The notes under the pieces were generated by a model, which ran no database searches, was not told the origin of the DNA, and saw only the letters and a list, made by a program, of their open reading frames with translations. This document shows, in pieces, positions 54,232-63,765 of a stretch of DNA of 64,000 bases (position 1 is its first letter; the number at the start of each line of letters is the position of its first letter). A program made the translations under genes and the position numbers. Origin of the DNA: Cutibacterium modestum (GTDB lineage: Bacteria > Actinomycetota > Actinomycetes > Propionibacteriales > Propionibacteriaceae). The stretch lies in the NCBI RefSeq assembly GCF_008326345.1, contig NZ_BJEN01000003.1, positions 558,001 through 622,000 of the forward strand, read 5' to 3'.

Positions 54232-54363
54232 GCCGCCACTGTATTGCGGTTGGCAACAGAGTGCGATCAAGAGCGGTTCTGCGGTGTACCGCAGGAACAT
54301 GTGTCTTTGTGGCGTCCGCGTGGCAACTGTGTGAGTACCAGTGTGTGGCGTACCGTGCCCTGG

Positions 54364-54738
54364 GTGAGAGAGTGCATTCGCCCCGGATGTTCCCGGCCAG
54401 CGGTCGCGACGCTGACCTACGTCTATGCCGAGCGCACTGCAGTTCTCGGGCCTTTGGGGCCTAGCCGTGAACCCGGCGCCTACGACATGTGCGCCGAACA
54501 CGCCGAAACGCTCTCGGCGCCGATGGGATGGGAAGTCATCCGCCTGCCCGGTATCGACAATCCAACTCCAGACCCGCCAGCCGATGACCTGATGGCACTC
54601 GCGGCAGCGGTACGAGAGGTGGGAATGCTCGCGGACGAGGCCGTACCTGAGCCTGACCCCGCCTCGGTACACGTCTTAGGCCGGCGTGGCCATTTATCCG
54701 TCATTACGGACGCCAGCCGTGACGCCCCAAGCCACTAG
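54364..54738 (+). CDS. DUF3499 family protein
   Basis: A ~124-residue actinobacterial protein with conserved Cys in CIRPGCSRPAVATLTYVYAE and YDMCAEHAETL, probably a zinc site. LGPLGPSREPGAYD and APMGWEVIRL are further family marks. I start at the GTG at 54364 (VRECIRPGC), close to the first Cys pair; longer in-frame starts overlap the divergent gene's promoter. It leads a set of coupled genes with the Trm112-like and TobH-like proteins. Function unknown. Confidence 0.82.
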   Translation: MRECIRPGCSRPAVATLTYVYAERTAVLGPLGPSREPGAYDMCAEHAETLSAPMGWEVIRLPGIDNPTPDPPADDLMALAAAVREVGMLADEAVPEPDPASVHVLGRRGHLSVITDASRDAPSH

Positions 54739-54739
54739 G

Positions 54740-55027
54740 ATGACGGTCATGCCTGATTTACCGCTGGCCCTTGAGGCACTCGACCTGTCTCCGGCGTTCC
54801 TCGAGGTGGCAGCTTGCCCGGCGTGTCACTCCCGGTTTGCCCTCGATTTCGACAGTGGGGAATTGGTGTGCTCTTCTCCATCATGTGGGCTGGCTTTCCT
54901 TGTGCGCGACGGCGTTCCCGATCTTCGCCTCGACGCGGCACGTAAGCGAGAATCTTGCCAGGCGGTCAATACTGAGGACACTGAGGCTTTTGAGCCCACT
55001 CATCGTCATGAGACGAGGCCGCAGTGA
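54740..55027 (+). CDS. Trm112-like zinc-ribbon protein
   Basis: A ~95-residue protein with a zinc ribbon: ACPACHSRF and VCSSPSCG give two CxxC-like pairs, followed by LAFLVRDGVPDL, typical of Trm112-like proteins. In other organisms Trm112 activates methyltransferases; in actinobacteria this short form sits between DUF3499 and TobH genes, partner unknown. It starts one base after the DUF3499 stop, with a second ATG at 54749 also possible. The stop overlaps the next start (GTGA). Confidence 0.82.
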   Translation: MTVMPDLPLALEALDLSPAFLEVAACPACHSRFALDFDSGELVCSSPSCGLAFLVRDGVPDLRLDAARKRESCQAVNTEDTEAFEPTHRHETRPQ

Positions 55028-56043
55028 CCTTCGACGACTCACGCCTCGACGCGCCTCTTAATCCACTCGCCGAGGAGGTGTTGCGTCACTTGGCCAGCAC
55101 CGGCACGCGCATCCGTCGCGACTCTGCTGATCTTGACAACGTACGTCGAACGGTCGGTGAGTGGGGACAGCCCAGAGGAGTTCTCGTTGTCGGCCCCGAA
55201 GCCCGGTTGGTGCGGTCTGTCCTTGAGCCGATATGTCCCGTCCCGCTCGTCGCCTGGCCTTTCCTGCGGCTGCCAGCGTGGGTCGGACCCCTTGATCTTG
55301 TCGTCGCCCTCGATACTGATGGATGTTGTGCGGCCCAGGTGGCTGAGGCCCGACGTCGAGGCAGCGCCATCATCGTAACTGCCCCTGAGAAAACCGAGTC
55401 CTGGCAAGCTGCCGGTAGTCACGGCACTGCTCGCATCCTGATGGCCTCCGGGGGTGCCATGTCGGCCGCCGTCGCGGCGTTGTCAGTGCTGAGTGACTTG
55501 GGTCTTGGGCCGGTCGTCGACCCCGGACAGGTTGCTCGGGTTGCGGATATGGTGGCCGAGTCGGCTTCACCGCACCGAAACCTCGCCGTCAATGAGGCTA
55601 AGGACCTCGCGTGTGCGTTAGCCGATGCGGAGCCCCTCTTGTGGGGAGGGTCGGTGCTTGCAGCGCGGGCGTCGCGACGCCTCGCACAGTGGATGAGGCG
55701 AGCCACGGGTCGCATCGCCTTGTCTGCCGACTCAGCATCACTGCGTCCCATCATTGAATCTGCTCCTAGACGGGATCCTTTTGCCGATCCCGATCTTGAC
55801 GGCGAGACGCGTCGCCCTGTCCTTGTCGTCATGGATGATGCCGAGACCGAGCATGCCGCTGTCCACCGCGAGCTAGAGCACCTGTGTGCCAGCCATGACG
55901 TGACGGTGCGCAGCGTTACGTTGCCGCTCGGCATTGATGAGCGGTCCTCGTCGATGGACCGTTACGTCGCCTTGCTGCTCCAGGGGAGTTTCGCCGCCGT
56001 CTACTTGGCCCTCGGGCTGGATCGTCTGGAGGAGATGACATGA
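55024..56043 (+). CDS. TobH-like SIS-domain protein
   Basis: A 339-residue protein of the phosphosugar isomerase-like SIS fold, comparable to mycobacterial Rv3256c/TobH. LDLVVALDTDGCCAAQVAEARRRGSAIIVTAP is the nucleotide- or phosphosugar-binding strand-loop-helix; the second SIS half begins near LWGGSVLAARASRRLAQWM. In many actinobacteria it precedes manA and follows manB, pointing to mannose metabolism; here a cation transporter gene follows instead. Catalytic residues are not evident. Coupled to its neighbours by GTGA and ATGA overlaps. Confidence 0.78.
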   Translation: MTFDDSRLDAPLNPLAEEVLRHLASTGTRIRRDSADLDNVRRTVGEWGQPRGVLVVGPEARLVRSVLEPICPVPLVAWPFLRLPAWVGPLDLVVALDTDGCCAAQVAEARRRGSAIIVTAPEKTESWQAAGSHGTARILMASGGAMSAAVAALSVLSDLGLGPVVDPGQVARVADMVAESASPHRNLAVNEAKDLACALADAEPLLWGGSVLAARASRRLAQWMRRATGRIALSADSASLRPIIESAPRRDPFADPDLDGETRRPVLVVMDDAETEHAAVHRELEHLCASHDVTVRSVTLPLGIDERSSSMDRYVALLLQGSFAAVYLALGLDRLEEMT

Positions 56044-57071
56044 GCCAGGCACATGCAGTCCAGCGGTCGGACGAGGTTAAGGAACCAGCCGATGCACAGC
56101 AGGGTGGCCGCAAGGCGATCATTGCAGCTGTCTTCGCCAACCTCGCGATCGCGGTGACAAAGGCGATTGCATGGGCACTCACTGGGGCTTCGTCGATGCT
56201 GGCAGAGGCCATCCACTCGGTGGCTGATACCGCTAACCAGGTCATTCTCATAATGGGTGGTAAGAAGTCCCACCAGGAAGCGGACGAGGACCACCCCTTC
56301 GGCTACGAGACGGCGCGGTACCTGTCTGGTTTCGTTGTCGCCATTGTCATCTTCACCCTCGGTGGTTTGTTTGCCCTGTACGAGGCCTACGGCAAGATCG
56401 AGTCGACACTTGTTGGTCATCCCGACGAGCTCCTCGATTCCCAGTGGTGGTGGGTGCCGCTGGCAGTCCTCGTGATCTCTATCTGCGCGGAGGGAGCTAG
56501 CCTGCGCATTGCCCTCAAGGAGAGTACCCAGGACCGCGAAGGCATGACGATCTTGCAATACATCCGGAAGGCTAAGGCCCCGGAGCTGCCGGTCGTCATG
56601 CTGGAGGATTCTGCTGCCGTTCTCGGTCTGATTTTTGCTTTCGTGGGTGTGGGCCTAACCCTGCTCACTCATAACCCAATCTTTGACGGCATCGGCTCGG
56701 CCTGTATTGGTATCTTGCTGGTCGTCGTTGCCGGAGTGCTCTCGCGCGAGATGAAATCCCTCTTGGAGGGGGAGTCGGCAACCCCAGAGTCGCGTAAGGC
56801 CATCCACGATGCCTTGGTGAATTCTGATGGCGTTGACTCGGTGATCTACATGAAGACGGTTCATTTGGGCCCTGAGACGATCCTGTTGGCTGCCAAGATC
56901 GCTGTTGATCCGACGGATTCCGCCCTTGAGGTCGCACGCATTATCGATAACGCCGAGGTGTCAGTGCGGGCCGCTGAGCCGCTAGTTGGTCCACTCTTCC
57001 TTGAGCCCGATATCCGTTATGGGGACAATCGCATCACTGATGGGGAGGAAAGATCGGAGGATCAGCCGTGA
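56040..57071 (+). CDS. Cation diffusion facilitator (CDF) family transporter
   Basis: A 343-residue metal exporter, probably for Zn2+, Fe2+ or similar, working by proton exchange. The membrane metal site is in [13 protein letters not shown] (HxxxD). [13 protein letters not shown] is the loop after TM2. Four to six hydrophobic helices follow, with [17 protein letters not shown] as the second HxxxD-type site (here ExSxxxxG), and a cytoplasmic C-terminal domain ([16 protein letters not shown]). The similarity to the ZnT9-like branch, which lacks some canonical ligands, makes the substrate uncertain. ATGA overlap with the TobH-like gene; GGAGGAG upstream. Confidence 0.87.
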   Translation: MSQAHAVQRSDEVKEPADAQQGGRKAIIAAVFANLAIAVTKAIAWALTGASSMLAEAIHSVADTANQVILIMGGKKSHQEADEDHPFGYETARYLSGFVVAIVIFTLGGLFALYEAYGKIESTLVGHPDELLDSQWWWVPLAVLVISICAEGASLRIALKESTQDREGMTILQYIRKAKAPELPVVMLEDSAAVLGLIFAFVGVGLTLLTHNPIFDGIGSACIGILLVVVAGVLSREMKSLLEGESATPESRKAIHDALVNSDGVDSVIYMKTVHLGPETILLAAKIAVDPTDSALEVARIIDNAEVSVRAAEPLVGPLFLEPDIRYGDNRITDGEERSEDQP

Positions 57072-57499
57072 GCGAACAGGTACTGGTCCTTAACGGCCCG
57101 AATTTGGGTCGGCTTGGTCGACGCGAGCCACAGATTTATGGGACGGCCACCCATAACGATCTGGCGGCCCGGTTGGTCGAATACGGTCGTGAACTGGGGC
57201 TGGACGTTGAGGTGCGCCAGACCGACTCTGAGGAGCGGATGATTGGGTGGATCCACCAGGCCGCCGATGACCGTACCCCGGTCGTCATTAATCCGGCGGC
57301 CTGGAGCCACTACAACATTGCTATTGCAGATGCCCTCGCTCAGTTAGAGGCACCCTGCATCGAGGTGCATATCACCAATATCGCTACCCGGGAGGAGTTC
57401 CGTCATCGCAGCGTGGTGTCCGCGCACGTCACCGGGACGATCGCCGGGCTGGGATTGAAAGGGTACGAGCTGGCCCTGTCGTGGCTGGCCACGGGCTGA
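57068..57499 (+). CDS. aroQ: 3-dehydroquinate dehydratase, type II
   Basis: A 143-residue enzyme of the shikimate pathway that dehydrates 3-dehydroquinate. [17 protein letters not shown] has the catalytic Tyr24 and Arg lid residues, [17 protein letters not shown] and [15 protein letters not shown] carry the substrate-binding Asn and His. Type II enzymes are dodecamers. It starts at GTG 57068, overlapping the CDF stop, with GGAGGATCAGCC just upstream. Confidence 0.94.
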   Translation: MSEQVLVLNGPNLGRLGRREPQIYGTATHNDLAARLVEYGRELGLDVEVRQTDSEERMIGWIHQAADDRTPVVINPAAWSHYNIAIADALAQLEAPCIEVHITNIATREEFRHRSVVSAHVTGTIAGLGLKGYELALSWLATG

Positions 57500-57513
57500 A
57501 CCTAGGAGTGTGC

Positions 57514-57756
57514 CTACCGGTTCATCGACTCGAAGATTTCTTTGCACTCTGGGCAGACAGGGAATTTCTCGGGATTGCGGGAGGGCACCCATACCTTTCC
57601 GCACAGGGCGACGACGGGGGTCCCGTTGACCATCGCGTCGGTGAGCTTCGCCTTGGGGACGTAGTGCGAGAAACGCTCGGCGTCACCGTCATCGAAGGAT
57701 GGACGAGTTTTTTCTTCGACCGCTGTGTTGGAACCTGGTGCCACCTGTGTGCTCAT
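57514..57756 (-). CDS. DUF3039 family protein
   Basis: An 80-residue actinobacterial protein. DDGDAERFSHYVPKAKLTDA, GTPVVALCGKVWVPSRNPEKFPVCPECKEI carry the family pattern with three Cys (ALCGK, PVCPEC) that may bind zinc. I start at ATG 57756. Longer frames to 57888 overlap the divergent RDD gene. Function unknown. It converges on aroQ. Confidence 0.88.
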   Translation of the reverse strand: MSTQVAPGSNTAVEEKTRPSFDDGDAERFSHYVPKAKLTDAMVNGTPVVALCGKVWVPSRNPEKFPVCPECKEIFESMNR

Positions 57757-57862
57757 AGTCCACCAGTCTACGTGGCCGATCCCGCGTTGCCACGGACAGC
57801 CCCTGGTCCTGCTGGCAGCGGACGTGGCTGGCATCGTTGGGGCTTCGTGGAACAATAGACCG

Positions 57863-58684
57863 GTGACAAATGCGACTCCACCCCCCATGGGCTGGTACCC
57901 CGACCCTGCTGGAAGCGATCAGGAGCGGTATTGGGACGGCGAGCGTTGGACTCGGAACCTGCGCAATCAGCCGGACCCTCAGCCGCGGCATGGCGCGAAC
58001 CATGTGCCCGAGACACTCGCGCCCGTATCACGGGTTCCGTCATCGCCACGACCTAGCGCAGCTGTTTCGCGTCGCGGCACTGCCGATATATCGAAGAGTA
58101 CGTCGCAGAGCCGGTGGGGATCGACGGCTGACGGAATTCCCCTGGCAGGCTGGTGGTGGCGAGCCTTGTCCACCATCATCGACGCCACCCTGGTGTGGGT
58201 CGTCGTCGGTCTGACGATGCACGAGAAGGTCGCGAGCATCGTCGACAGTTACCAGAGGTTCCTTGCCGAGTCGATGCGTGCGGTCAGCGCTGGGGCTAGC
58301 CCTTCTGACGTCATTACGACGCGAGCCCTGATGGAAGCCGGATTCGTCAACGACCTGTCGAATCTCGTCGGTGCGGTGATCATTTCGCAGGCGATTTACC
58401 AATTCATTATGTTGGCAGCTTGCGCGGGTTCGGTCGGCCAATTGGTATGCGGGCTACGAGTCGTCGCCGTCAACAAGGGCAAGGAGCATCGCCGCCTGGT
58501 GTGGTGGCGTGCTCTCATACGCGCCGCCGCGTGGGCCTGCGTCGAGATGGGCAATCAAGTCATCGTGCTGCTGACACCCTTTAGCTACCTCATGCCGTTG
58601 TGGCAGCGTTCTCGTCAAACCATTCACGACGCAGTGGCAGGCACCCAGGTGGTTCGCCCGGTCCGCGAGTCTGACGTCGAGTAA
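57863..58684 (+). CDS. RDD-family membrane protein with N-terminal DUF2510 domain
   Basis: A 273-residue membrane protein. The first 35 residues (GWYPDPAGSDQERYWDGERWT) form a DUF2510 motif found at the N-terminus of many actinobacterial membrane proteins. After a ~60-residue disordered linker comes the RDD domain: PLAGWWWRALSTIIDATLVWVVVGL (Arg, Asp), two more hydrophobic segments and SVGQLVCGLRVVAVNKG. The final RQTIHDAVAGTQVV is typical. Function unknown. GTG 57863 is chosen because the DUF2510 motif starts there. Confidence 0.85.
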   Translation: MTNATPPPMGWYPDPAGSDQERYWDGERWTRNLRNQPDPQPRHGANHVPETLAPVSRVPSSPRPSAAVSRRGTADISKSTSQSRWGSTADGIPLAGWWWRALSTIIDATLVWVVVGLTMHEKVASIVDSYQRFLAESMRAVSAGASPSDVITTRALMEAGFVNDLSNLVGAVIISQAIYQFIMLAACAGSVGQLVCGLRVVAVNKGKEHRRLVWWRALIRAAAWACVEMGNQVIVLLTPFSYLMPLWQRSRQTIHDAVAGTQVVRPVRESDVE

Positions 58685-58773
58685 ATTTCGATTGTGCCGA
58701 GGCGATTTGTCGTCTTGGCGTAATCTGCCGATCCCGACTTCTGCTCCGGCGATTGGGGCAGCGAAAGGCCGTC

Positions 58774-60873
58774 ATGTCCTTGACGAATCCCCACCTGGCG
58801 ACCCTGGCTGATTATTTCGGCATCGCTCGTGATTATCACGACTGGAAGGGCCAGTACATCGAGGTCGGGGAGGTGACTGTCATCGCTGTCCTTGACGGTT
58901 TGGGAATCGACGCCTCAACCCCGGAACGTGCCGAGCGCGCGTGCCACAAGGTAGCTAACCGGGCGTGGGTGGCGTCGGATGCTGCCCGGAATCGTCGTCT
59001 TACGCGAGGGCCAGGAGGGTCGCGTTGACGTCCACGTCAACGCAGGGGAGCAGGTGAAGGTTCACGTCGTCTGCGAGGACGGTCAACGCCGCGAGTGTTG
59101 GCAGGTCGACAATTAGAACCCTGATCGCCAGGTGGACGATCGTTGGATCGGCGAGGCCACCTTCGGTATCCCCGGTGACCTGTCGTTGGGCTATCACACT
59201 ATTGTTGCGACGACCACGGACCATCGCGCAACCGCCACGCTTGTTGTGTCCCCGAATTGGCTCGGTCTTCCCCGTTCGATGGGCTCGTCTCGAGTCTGGG
59301 GCCATGCCGTGCAGTTGTATTCAACTCGCTCCCGTGCATCTTGGGGCATGGGTGACTTTGCCGATCTGGCAGACCTGTCTACCTGGGCGGCCACCCAGGG
59401 CGCCGGCTACGTGCTCGTGAATCCGCTGCATGCCAGCCAGGTTGTCTCCCCGATTGAGCCCTCTCCGTATTTGCCTTGCAGCCGCCTCTTCCTTAACCTG
59501 TTGTATGTGCGCCCCGAGATCATCCCGGAGTTCGCCGATCTTGACGCCTATGAGCGTTCCGAGGCGCGGTCGGCTCGTGCCCAGGCAGCGGCCGATATCG
59601 AGGCCATCGATTGAGATCGTTCCTGGAACGCCAAGCTGCCAGTGTTAGAAGCCGTTCATGCCCTTGGCCTGGAGGGATCGAGGGAATTGTCCTATCAGGC
59701 ATTCCGCAGGCTGTGCGGTACTCGGCTCGTCGATTTTGCGACATGGTGTGTGCTGACGGAGGTCTACGGCAACGACTGGCACACCTGGCCCGAGGAGTAC
59801 CAGCGCCCAGTAGCCGTGCCGTTTCAGAGTTCGTGCGAGCCTACGAGGAACGCGTCGACTTTTTCATGTGGTTGCAGTGGATCGCTGACCAGCAGCTTTC
59901 GGCAGCCCAATCTGCCGGTCGCGACGCCGGGATGTCTTTGGGGCTCGTTTGCGATATGGCCGTGGGCGTTTCCGGTGCCGGGGCAGATGCGTTGATGCTC
60001 GGGGAACTCTTTGCTGACGGCGTTTCCGTCGGGTCGCCTCCTGACGCTTTCAACCAGGCTGGACAGGAGTGGGGGCAGCCTCCGATTCTCGCCGATTTGG
60101 CATATCAGCCTTTCCGCGACATGGTACGGGCTGCTTTGCGCCACGCTGGGGGTATCCGCATCGACCACATTCTTGGCTTGTTCCGGCTGTGGTGGGTTCC
60201 CGCCGGTCTCGGTCCGCGCATGGGCACCTACGTCCGCTACGACCACGAGGCCATGGTCGGCATTGTGGCGCTGGAAGCTTACCGGGCGGGTGCTCTCGTT
60301 GTGGGCGAGGACCTTGGAACGGTAGAGCCATGGGTGCGCGCCTACTTGCGTGAGCGCGGCATCATGGGCACTTCGGTACTGTGGTTCGAGAACGGGGAGG
60401 ATGGCAATCCGCTGGCTCCTGAACAGTGGCGCGAGTACGCCATGAGTTCGGTCACCACTCACGATTTGCCACCCACTACTGGGTATCTGGCTGGTGATCA
60501 CGTCGAAGTCCGCAATGAACTGGGGCTGCTCACCGAATCTCTCGACCACGAGCGCGGTAAGGCTGCCCGTCAGACTGCCACCTGGATCGCCATCTTGCGC
60601 GAGTGGGGCGTCCTGGTGGGGGATAGCCCCTGCGAGGAGGACATCGTGTTAGCGATGCACCGCATGCTCGCTTGCCCCCCGTCAAAGGTGCTCAGCGCCA
60701 CCCTGACTGACGCGGTGGGAGATCGTCGCACCCAAAACTTGCCGGGTACGGCGAATGAATACCCGAACTGGCGGGTTCCTCTCAGCCATCCGGATGGTTC
60801 CCCGATGTGGCTGGAGGAGGTCTTCATTGACGAACGGGCTGCGCGGCTGTCCCAAGTCATGAACGAAGAATGA
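58774..60873 (+). pseudogene. malQ: 4-alpha-glucanotransferase (amylomaltase), multiply disrupted
   Basis: A GH77 enzyme of ~700 codons broken into four pieces. The N-terminal frame (MSLTNPHLATLADYFGIARD, AVLDGLGIDAS) leaves frame near 58975. The next frame, from LPGIVVLREGQEGR, has an in-frame TAG at 59114-59116 and a TGA at 59612-59614 where Trp (TGG) would fit. It includes SMGSSRVWGHAVQLYSTRS and GMGDFADLADL. Another shift near 59805-59815 leads into the long C-terminal frame. This has the GH77 active-site blocks AALRHAGGIRIDHILGLFR (nucleophile Asp), LVVGEDLGTVEPWV (acid/base Glu) and VTTHDLPPTTGYLAG. Maltodextrin use through this gene is lost. AAAGG precedes the ATG at 58774. Confidence 0.9.
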
Positions 60874-60952
60874 CTGAATGACTGTCATAAATCGAAAGTG
60901 ACCGTCATCTGCGAGAGGTGACCGGCTGGCGCGAGCACAATCACGAAAAACT

Positions 60953-60982
60953 GGGGTCCGGTGCTTCGTAGCACCGGACCCC
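60953..60982 (-). terminator. Intrinsic terminator of hup
   Basis: A perfect 13-bp stem GGGGTCCGGTGCT/AGCACCGGACCCC with a four-base loop lies about 30 bases past the hup stop. On the minus strand it is followed by AGTTTTTCG, a classic T-run, so this is a textbook rho-independent terminator. Confidence 0.92.
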
Positions 60983-61014
60983 AAGCGTTTGGGTCAACGC
61001 CCCTGAACTGTCGC

Positions 61015-61290
61015 TCAGTCAGCGACGGCCTTCTTGAGGGTGCTGGAAGCCGAGATCTTGACGGCCTTGTGAGCCGGGATGGTCATGGACTCGCCAGTGC
61101 GGGGGTTGCGGCCATTGCGAGCGGGACGCTCAACAGCCTCGGCGGTGAACAGACCGGGAAGCTGCACCTTCTCGCCCTCGGCTAGAGCGGCGGTGATGAC
61201 GTCGGTGAGAGCCTTGACGGCTTCGTTGGTTTGGGCCTCAGTGAGCGAGGCCTGCTTGGCGACGGCCTTGATGAGCTCGGACTTGGTCAT
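61015..61290 (-). CDS. hup: DNA-binding protein HU
   Basis: A 91-residue histone-like protein that bends and compacts DNA as a dimer. The helical N-terminus (MTKSELIKAVAKQASLT), the dimer core (VQLPGLFTAEAVERPARNGRNPRTGESMTIP) with the Arg-Pro arm tip, and KAVKISASSTLKKAV are all as in HU. It lacks the long Lys/Ala tail found in mycobacterial HU. GAGGAG lies six bases before the ATG, and a perfect terminator follows, both consistent with strong expression. Confidence 0.95.
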   Translation of the reverse strand: MTKSELIKAVAKQASLTEAQTNEAVKALTDVITAALAEGEKVQLPGLFTAEAVERPARNGRNPRTGESMTIPAHKAVKISASSTLKKAVAD

Positions 61291-61498
61291 GGGGGTCTCC
61301 TCAAATGGACTATGTTCGGTTTTGGCTTGTTGCCGTTCCCTAATATGACACTAGCGGCTGTCGGTTCTCAGTCAAGCCGAAAACCGCGTCATTAGGGGGC
61401 TTTTAGGCAGAAGACGAGGCTTTTGGGCAGGTTTCGGGCACGAATAACCCGCTTGTCACATATTTCAACGTGTCTGGGGCTTTCCTGGTGGTGGGGGC

Positions 61499-62839
61499 TC
61501 AGGAGAGGGTTGTTCCAAGAACGGCGTCAGCGCCATCGTCGCCCTGCTTCACCATGACTGTCGGGATGGCCTGGTCGCCGCGCGAGATGCGTCGTCCGGA
61601 AATGGGCAGCTCGGCGATGGCAGCCCGGTGACGTTTACGCGCCGCCTCCAGCGGTTCACGGCCTACAACCTCGCCGTCGACGATGAGTGGAACGATGAGA
61701 CTGCGGTCGTCAGCATCGGCGGCTGGTCGCTGACCAACCCCGACGACCTCTGCGGTGGCGATCCCACCTGAGCCAATGCGGCGCACCGCATACTTGCGTC
61801 CGCCTACGGTGTTTTTGTGGGACGACTTCTTAGCCACCGGCAGCAACTCGGCGTCACGGCCGTTTGTGGTGGCGCGGGCGACCAGCTTGTAGACGAAGGA
61901 GCAGGTCGGAGCTCCCGAGCCGGTCACCAGGGAGGTTCCGACGCCGAATCCATCGACGGGCGCGCCACGCAGGGCGGCGATTTGCCACTCGTCAAGGTCG
62001 CTGGTGACGATGATGCGGGTGTTTGAGGCGCCGAGGTCATCAAGTAAGTCGCGGACTTGGCGGGCGACGATAGATAGGTCGCCAGAGTCGATGCGAACCG
62101 CACCGAGACGTCCGTCGGTAAGGCGGACGGCTGTGCGTACCGCATTGTCGATGTCATAGGTGTCGACGAGTAAGGTCGTTTCTTCGCCGTAGGCGGCCAG
62201 CTGGGCACGGAAGGCGTCTTCCTCGGTGTCATGGAGGAGGGTGAAGGCATGGGCAGCGGTACCAGAGGTGGGGACGCCATAGCGAATCCCGGCAGCCAGG
62301 TTAGAGGTGGGGCCGAAACCGGCGATCCAGGCGGCGCGGGCGGCAGCGACTGCGGATTCTTCGTGGGTGCGTCGCGAGCCCATTTCGATGATCGAGCGGC
62401 CTTCAGCCATCATGACCATGCGGGATGCAGCGGAGGCGATAGCAGAGTCATGGTTGTAGATGCTGAGCAGCACCGTTTCGAGCACACAGGCCTCTGCGAA
62501 GGTGCCTTCAACGGTGAGCAGCGGGGAGCCAGGAAAGTAAAGATCGCCTTCAGCGTAACCGTGGATGGATCCGGTGAATCGGTAGCGTGATAGCCACTCG
62601 GCCATCTGCGGGCCGACCACCTTGGTGCGTTCTAAGAAGGAGACGTCCTCGTCGGTGAATCGGAAGTTCTCAATGGCGTCGAGGATGCGTCCGGTACCGG
62701 CCACGACACCGTAGCGGCGCCCTTCAGGCAGACGGCGGGGAAACAACTCAAAAACGCAGCGCCGGTCGGCGGTCCCCGATGCCATGGCCGCTTCGACCAT
62801 GGTAAACTCGTAGTGGTCGGTGAACAGTGCGGTCGACAT
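61499..62839 (-). CDS. pncB: Nicotinate phosphoribosyltransferase
   Basis: A 446-residue NAD salvage enzyme that joins nicotinate and PRPP. FTDHYEFTMVEAAMASG opens the protein, with FELFPRRLPEGRRYGVVAG close behind; MGSRRTHEESAVAAARAAW and VPTSGTAAHAFTLLHD hold the phosphoribosyl site and the His that is transiently phosphorylated. VRIDSGDLSIVARQVR binds the PRPP pyrophosphate, and IIVTSDLDEWQI and DGFGVGTSLVTG follow. Start at ATG 62839; longer frames to 63169 overlap clpS. It is divergent from clpS. Confidence 0.94.
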   Translation of the reverse strand: MSTALFTDHYEFTMVEAAMASGTADRRCVFELFPRRLPEGRRYGVVAGTGRILDAIENFRFTDEDVSFLERTKVVGPQMAEWLSRYRFTGSIHGYAEGDLYFPGSPLLTVEGTFAEACVLETVLLSIYNHDSAIASAASRMVMMAEGRSIIEMGSRRTHEESAVAAARAAWIAGFGPTSNLAAGIRYGVPTSGTAAHAFTLLHDTEEDAFRAQLAAYGEETTLLVDTYDIDNAVRTAVRLTDGRLGAVRIDSGDLSIVARQVRDLLDDLGASNTRIIVTSDLDEWQIAALRGAPVDGFGVGTSLVTGSGAPTCSFVYKLVARATTNGRDAELLPVAKKSSHKNTVGGRKYAVRRIGSGGIATAEVVGVGQRPAADADDRSLIVPLIVDGEVVGREPLEAARKRHRAAIAELPISGRRISRGDQAIPTVMVKQGDDGADAVLGTTLS

Positions 62840-62926
62840 GGGCCATAGTTTAATGGGCCATAGTTTGAGGGATGCGTTCTGTGCGCGTGAGGTTTGAGTG
62901 TCCCAGCCGAGTGACAGAATAAGGCC

Positions 62927-63214
62927 ATGCCTGTAGCCACCGCAGAACCCCTTGCACACCGTCTTGCCGACCAGGAGTCGACGCGGACGACGGTCGTCTG
63001 GGACGACCCGGTGAACCTTATGGATTACGTGACGATGGTGTTTATGAGGTATTTCGGTTATCCGCGCGAACGCGCGACCCAACTCATGATCCAGGTTCAT
63101 AACGAGGGACGAGCGACGGTCGCAGAGGGCAGCAAGGAAGAGATGGAGATCGCTGTGCACGCCATGCACGGCTACGGTCTGCAGGCCTCAGTCGAAAAGG
63201 GCGGTCAAGGATGA
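62927..63214 (+). CDS. clpS: ATP-dependent Clp protease adaptor ClpS
   Basis: A 95-residue adaptor that delivers N-degron proteins to ClpC/ClpA. The domain starts at TTVVWDDPVNLMDYVTMVFMRYF, which contains the conserved DDPVN loop; the next helices end at HNEGRATVAEG (HxxG/A ligand region) and EEMEIAVHAMHGYGLQASV. The N-terminal 20 residues are a flexible extension. AAGGCC lies just before the ATG. Its stop overlaps the DUF2017 gene (ATGA). Confidence 0.94.
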   Translation: MPVATAEPLAHRLADQESTRTTVVWDDPVNLMDYVTMVFMRYFGYPRERATQLMIQVHNEGRATVAEGSKEEMEIAVHAMHGYGLQASVEKGGQG

Positions 63215-63762
63215 GGATTGAGGGCACCCGAACCCGCTGGGTCTGGTACCTGGAACACGTCGAAATCATTGGCATTGAGAATGCTCTAGGACACTACGTG
63301 GAGGCCTTGTCGCGTCTGCGTACTGCTCCCAGTTTGGGCGGGGACCCGTTCGCTTTTTGGGAGAGCCAGTTTTCTGGGCTCCAGGAGGACGACAGGGTAC
63401 GCCGGTCCATCCTACCGAGCGCCTACCGTGACGACGACTCAGCGGATGCCCACTTCCATGCCGATCATGACGCTGAGGACGTCGCGGCGCGATGGGAAGA
63501 CGCTCAGGCCTTGCGCATTGACGTGGAGACGTTGCGCCGAACTGGCCGTATCTCCATGAACCCTGAGATGACGCAACGATGGCTTCGCACCGTCAACGCG
63601 CTGCGAGGCATGATGGCCGCAAGACTGGGGATTATCGACCAGGTCACCGCCGACGAAGTCGCTCGGGTGGCCCAAGAAGAATTAGAGGCCGAGGAGGAGT
63701 GCGTCTACGAGTGGCTCGGTCTCGTCGTGGAGGTGCTCGTGGAGGTGGAGCTGTCGGAGTAG
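63211..63762 (+). CDS. DUF2017 family protein
   Basis: A 183-residue actinobacterial protein regularly found right after clpS. The pattern includes LRTAPSLGGDPFAFWE, DDRVRRSILPSAYRDD and TQRWLRTVNALRGMMAARLG. The C-terminus is acidic. It is coupled to clpS by an ATGA overlap and may work with the Clp system, but nothing is established. Confidence 0.88.
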   Translation: MRIEGTRTRWVWYLEHVEIIGIENALGHYVEALSRLRTAPSLGGDPFAFWESQFSGLQEDDRVRRSILPSAYRDDDSADAHFHADHDAEDVAARWEDAQALRIDVETLRRTGRISMNPEMTQRWLRTVNALRGMMAARLGIIDQVTADEVARVAQEELEAEEECVYEWLGLVVEVLVEVELSE

Positions 63763-63765
63763 GTG

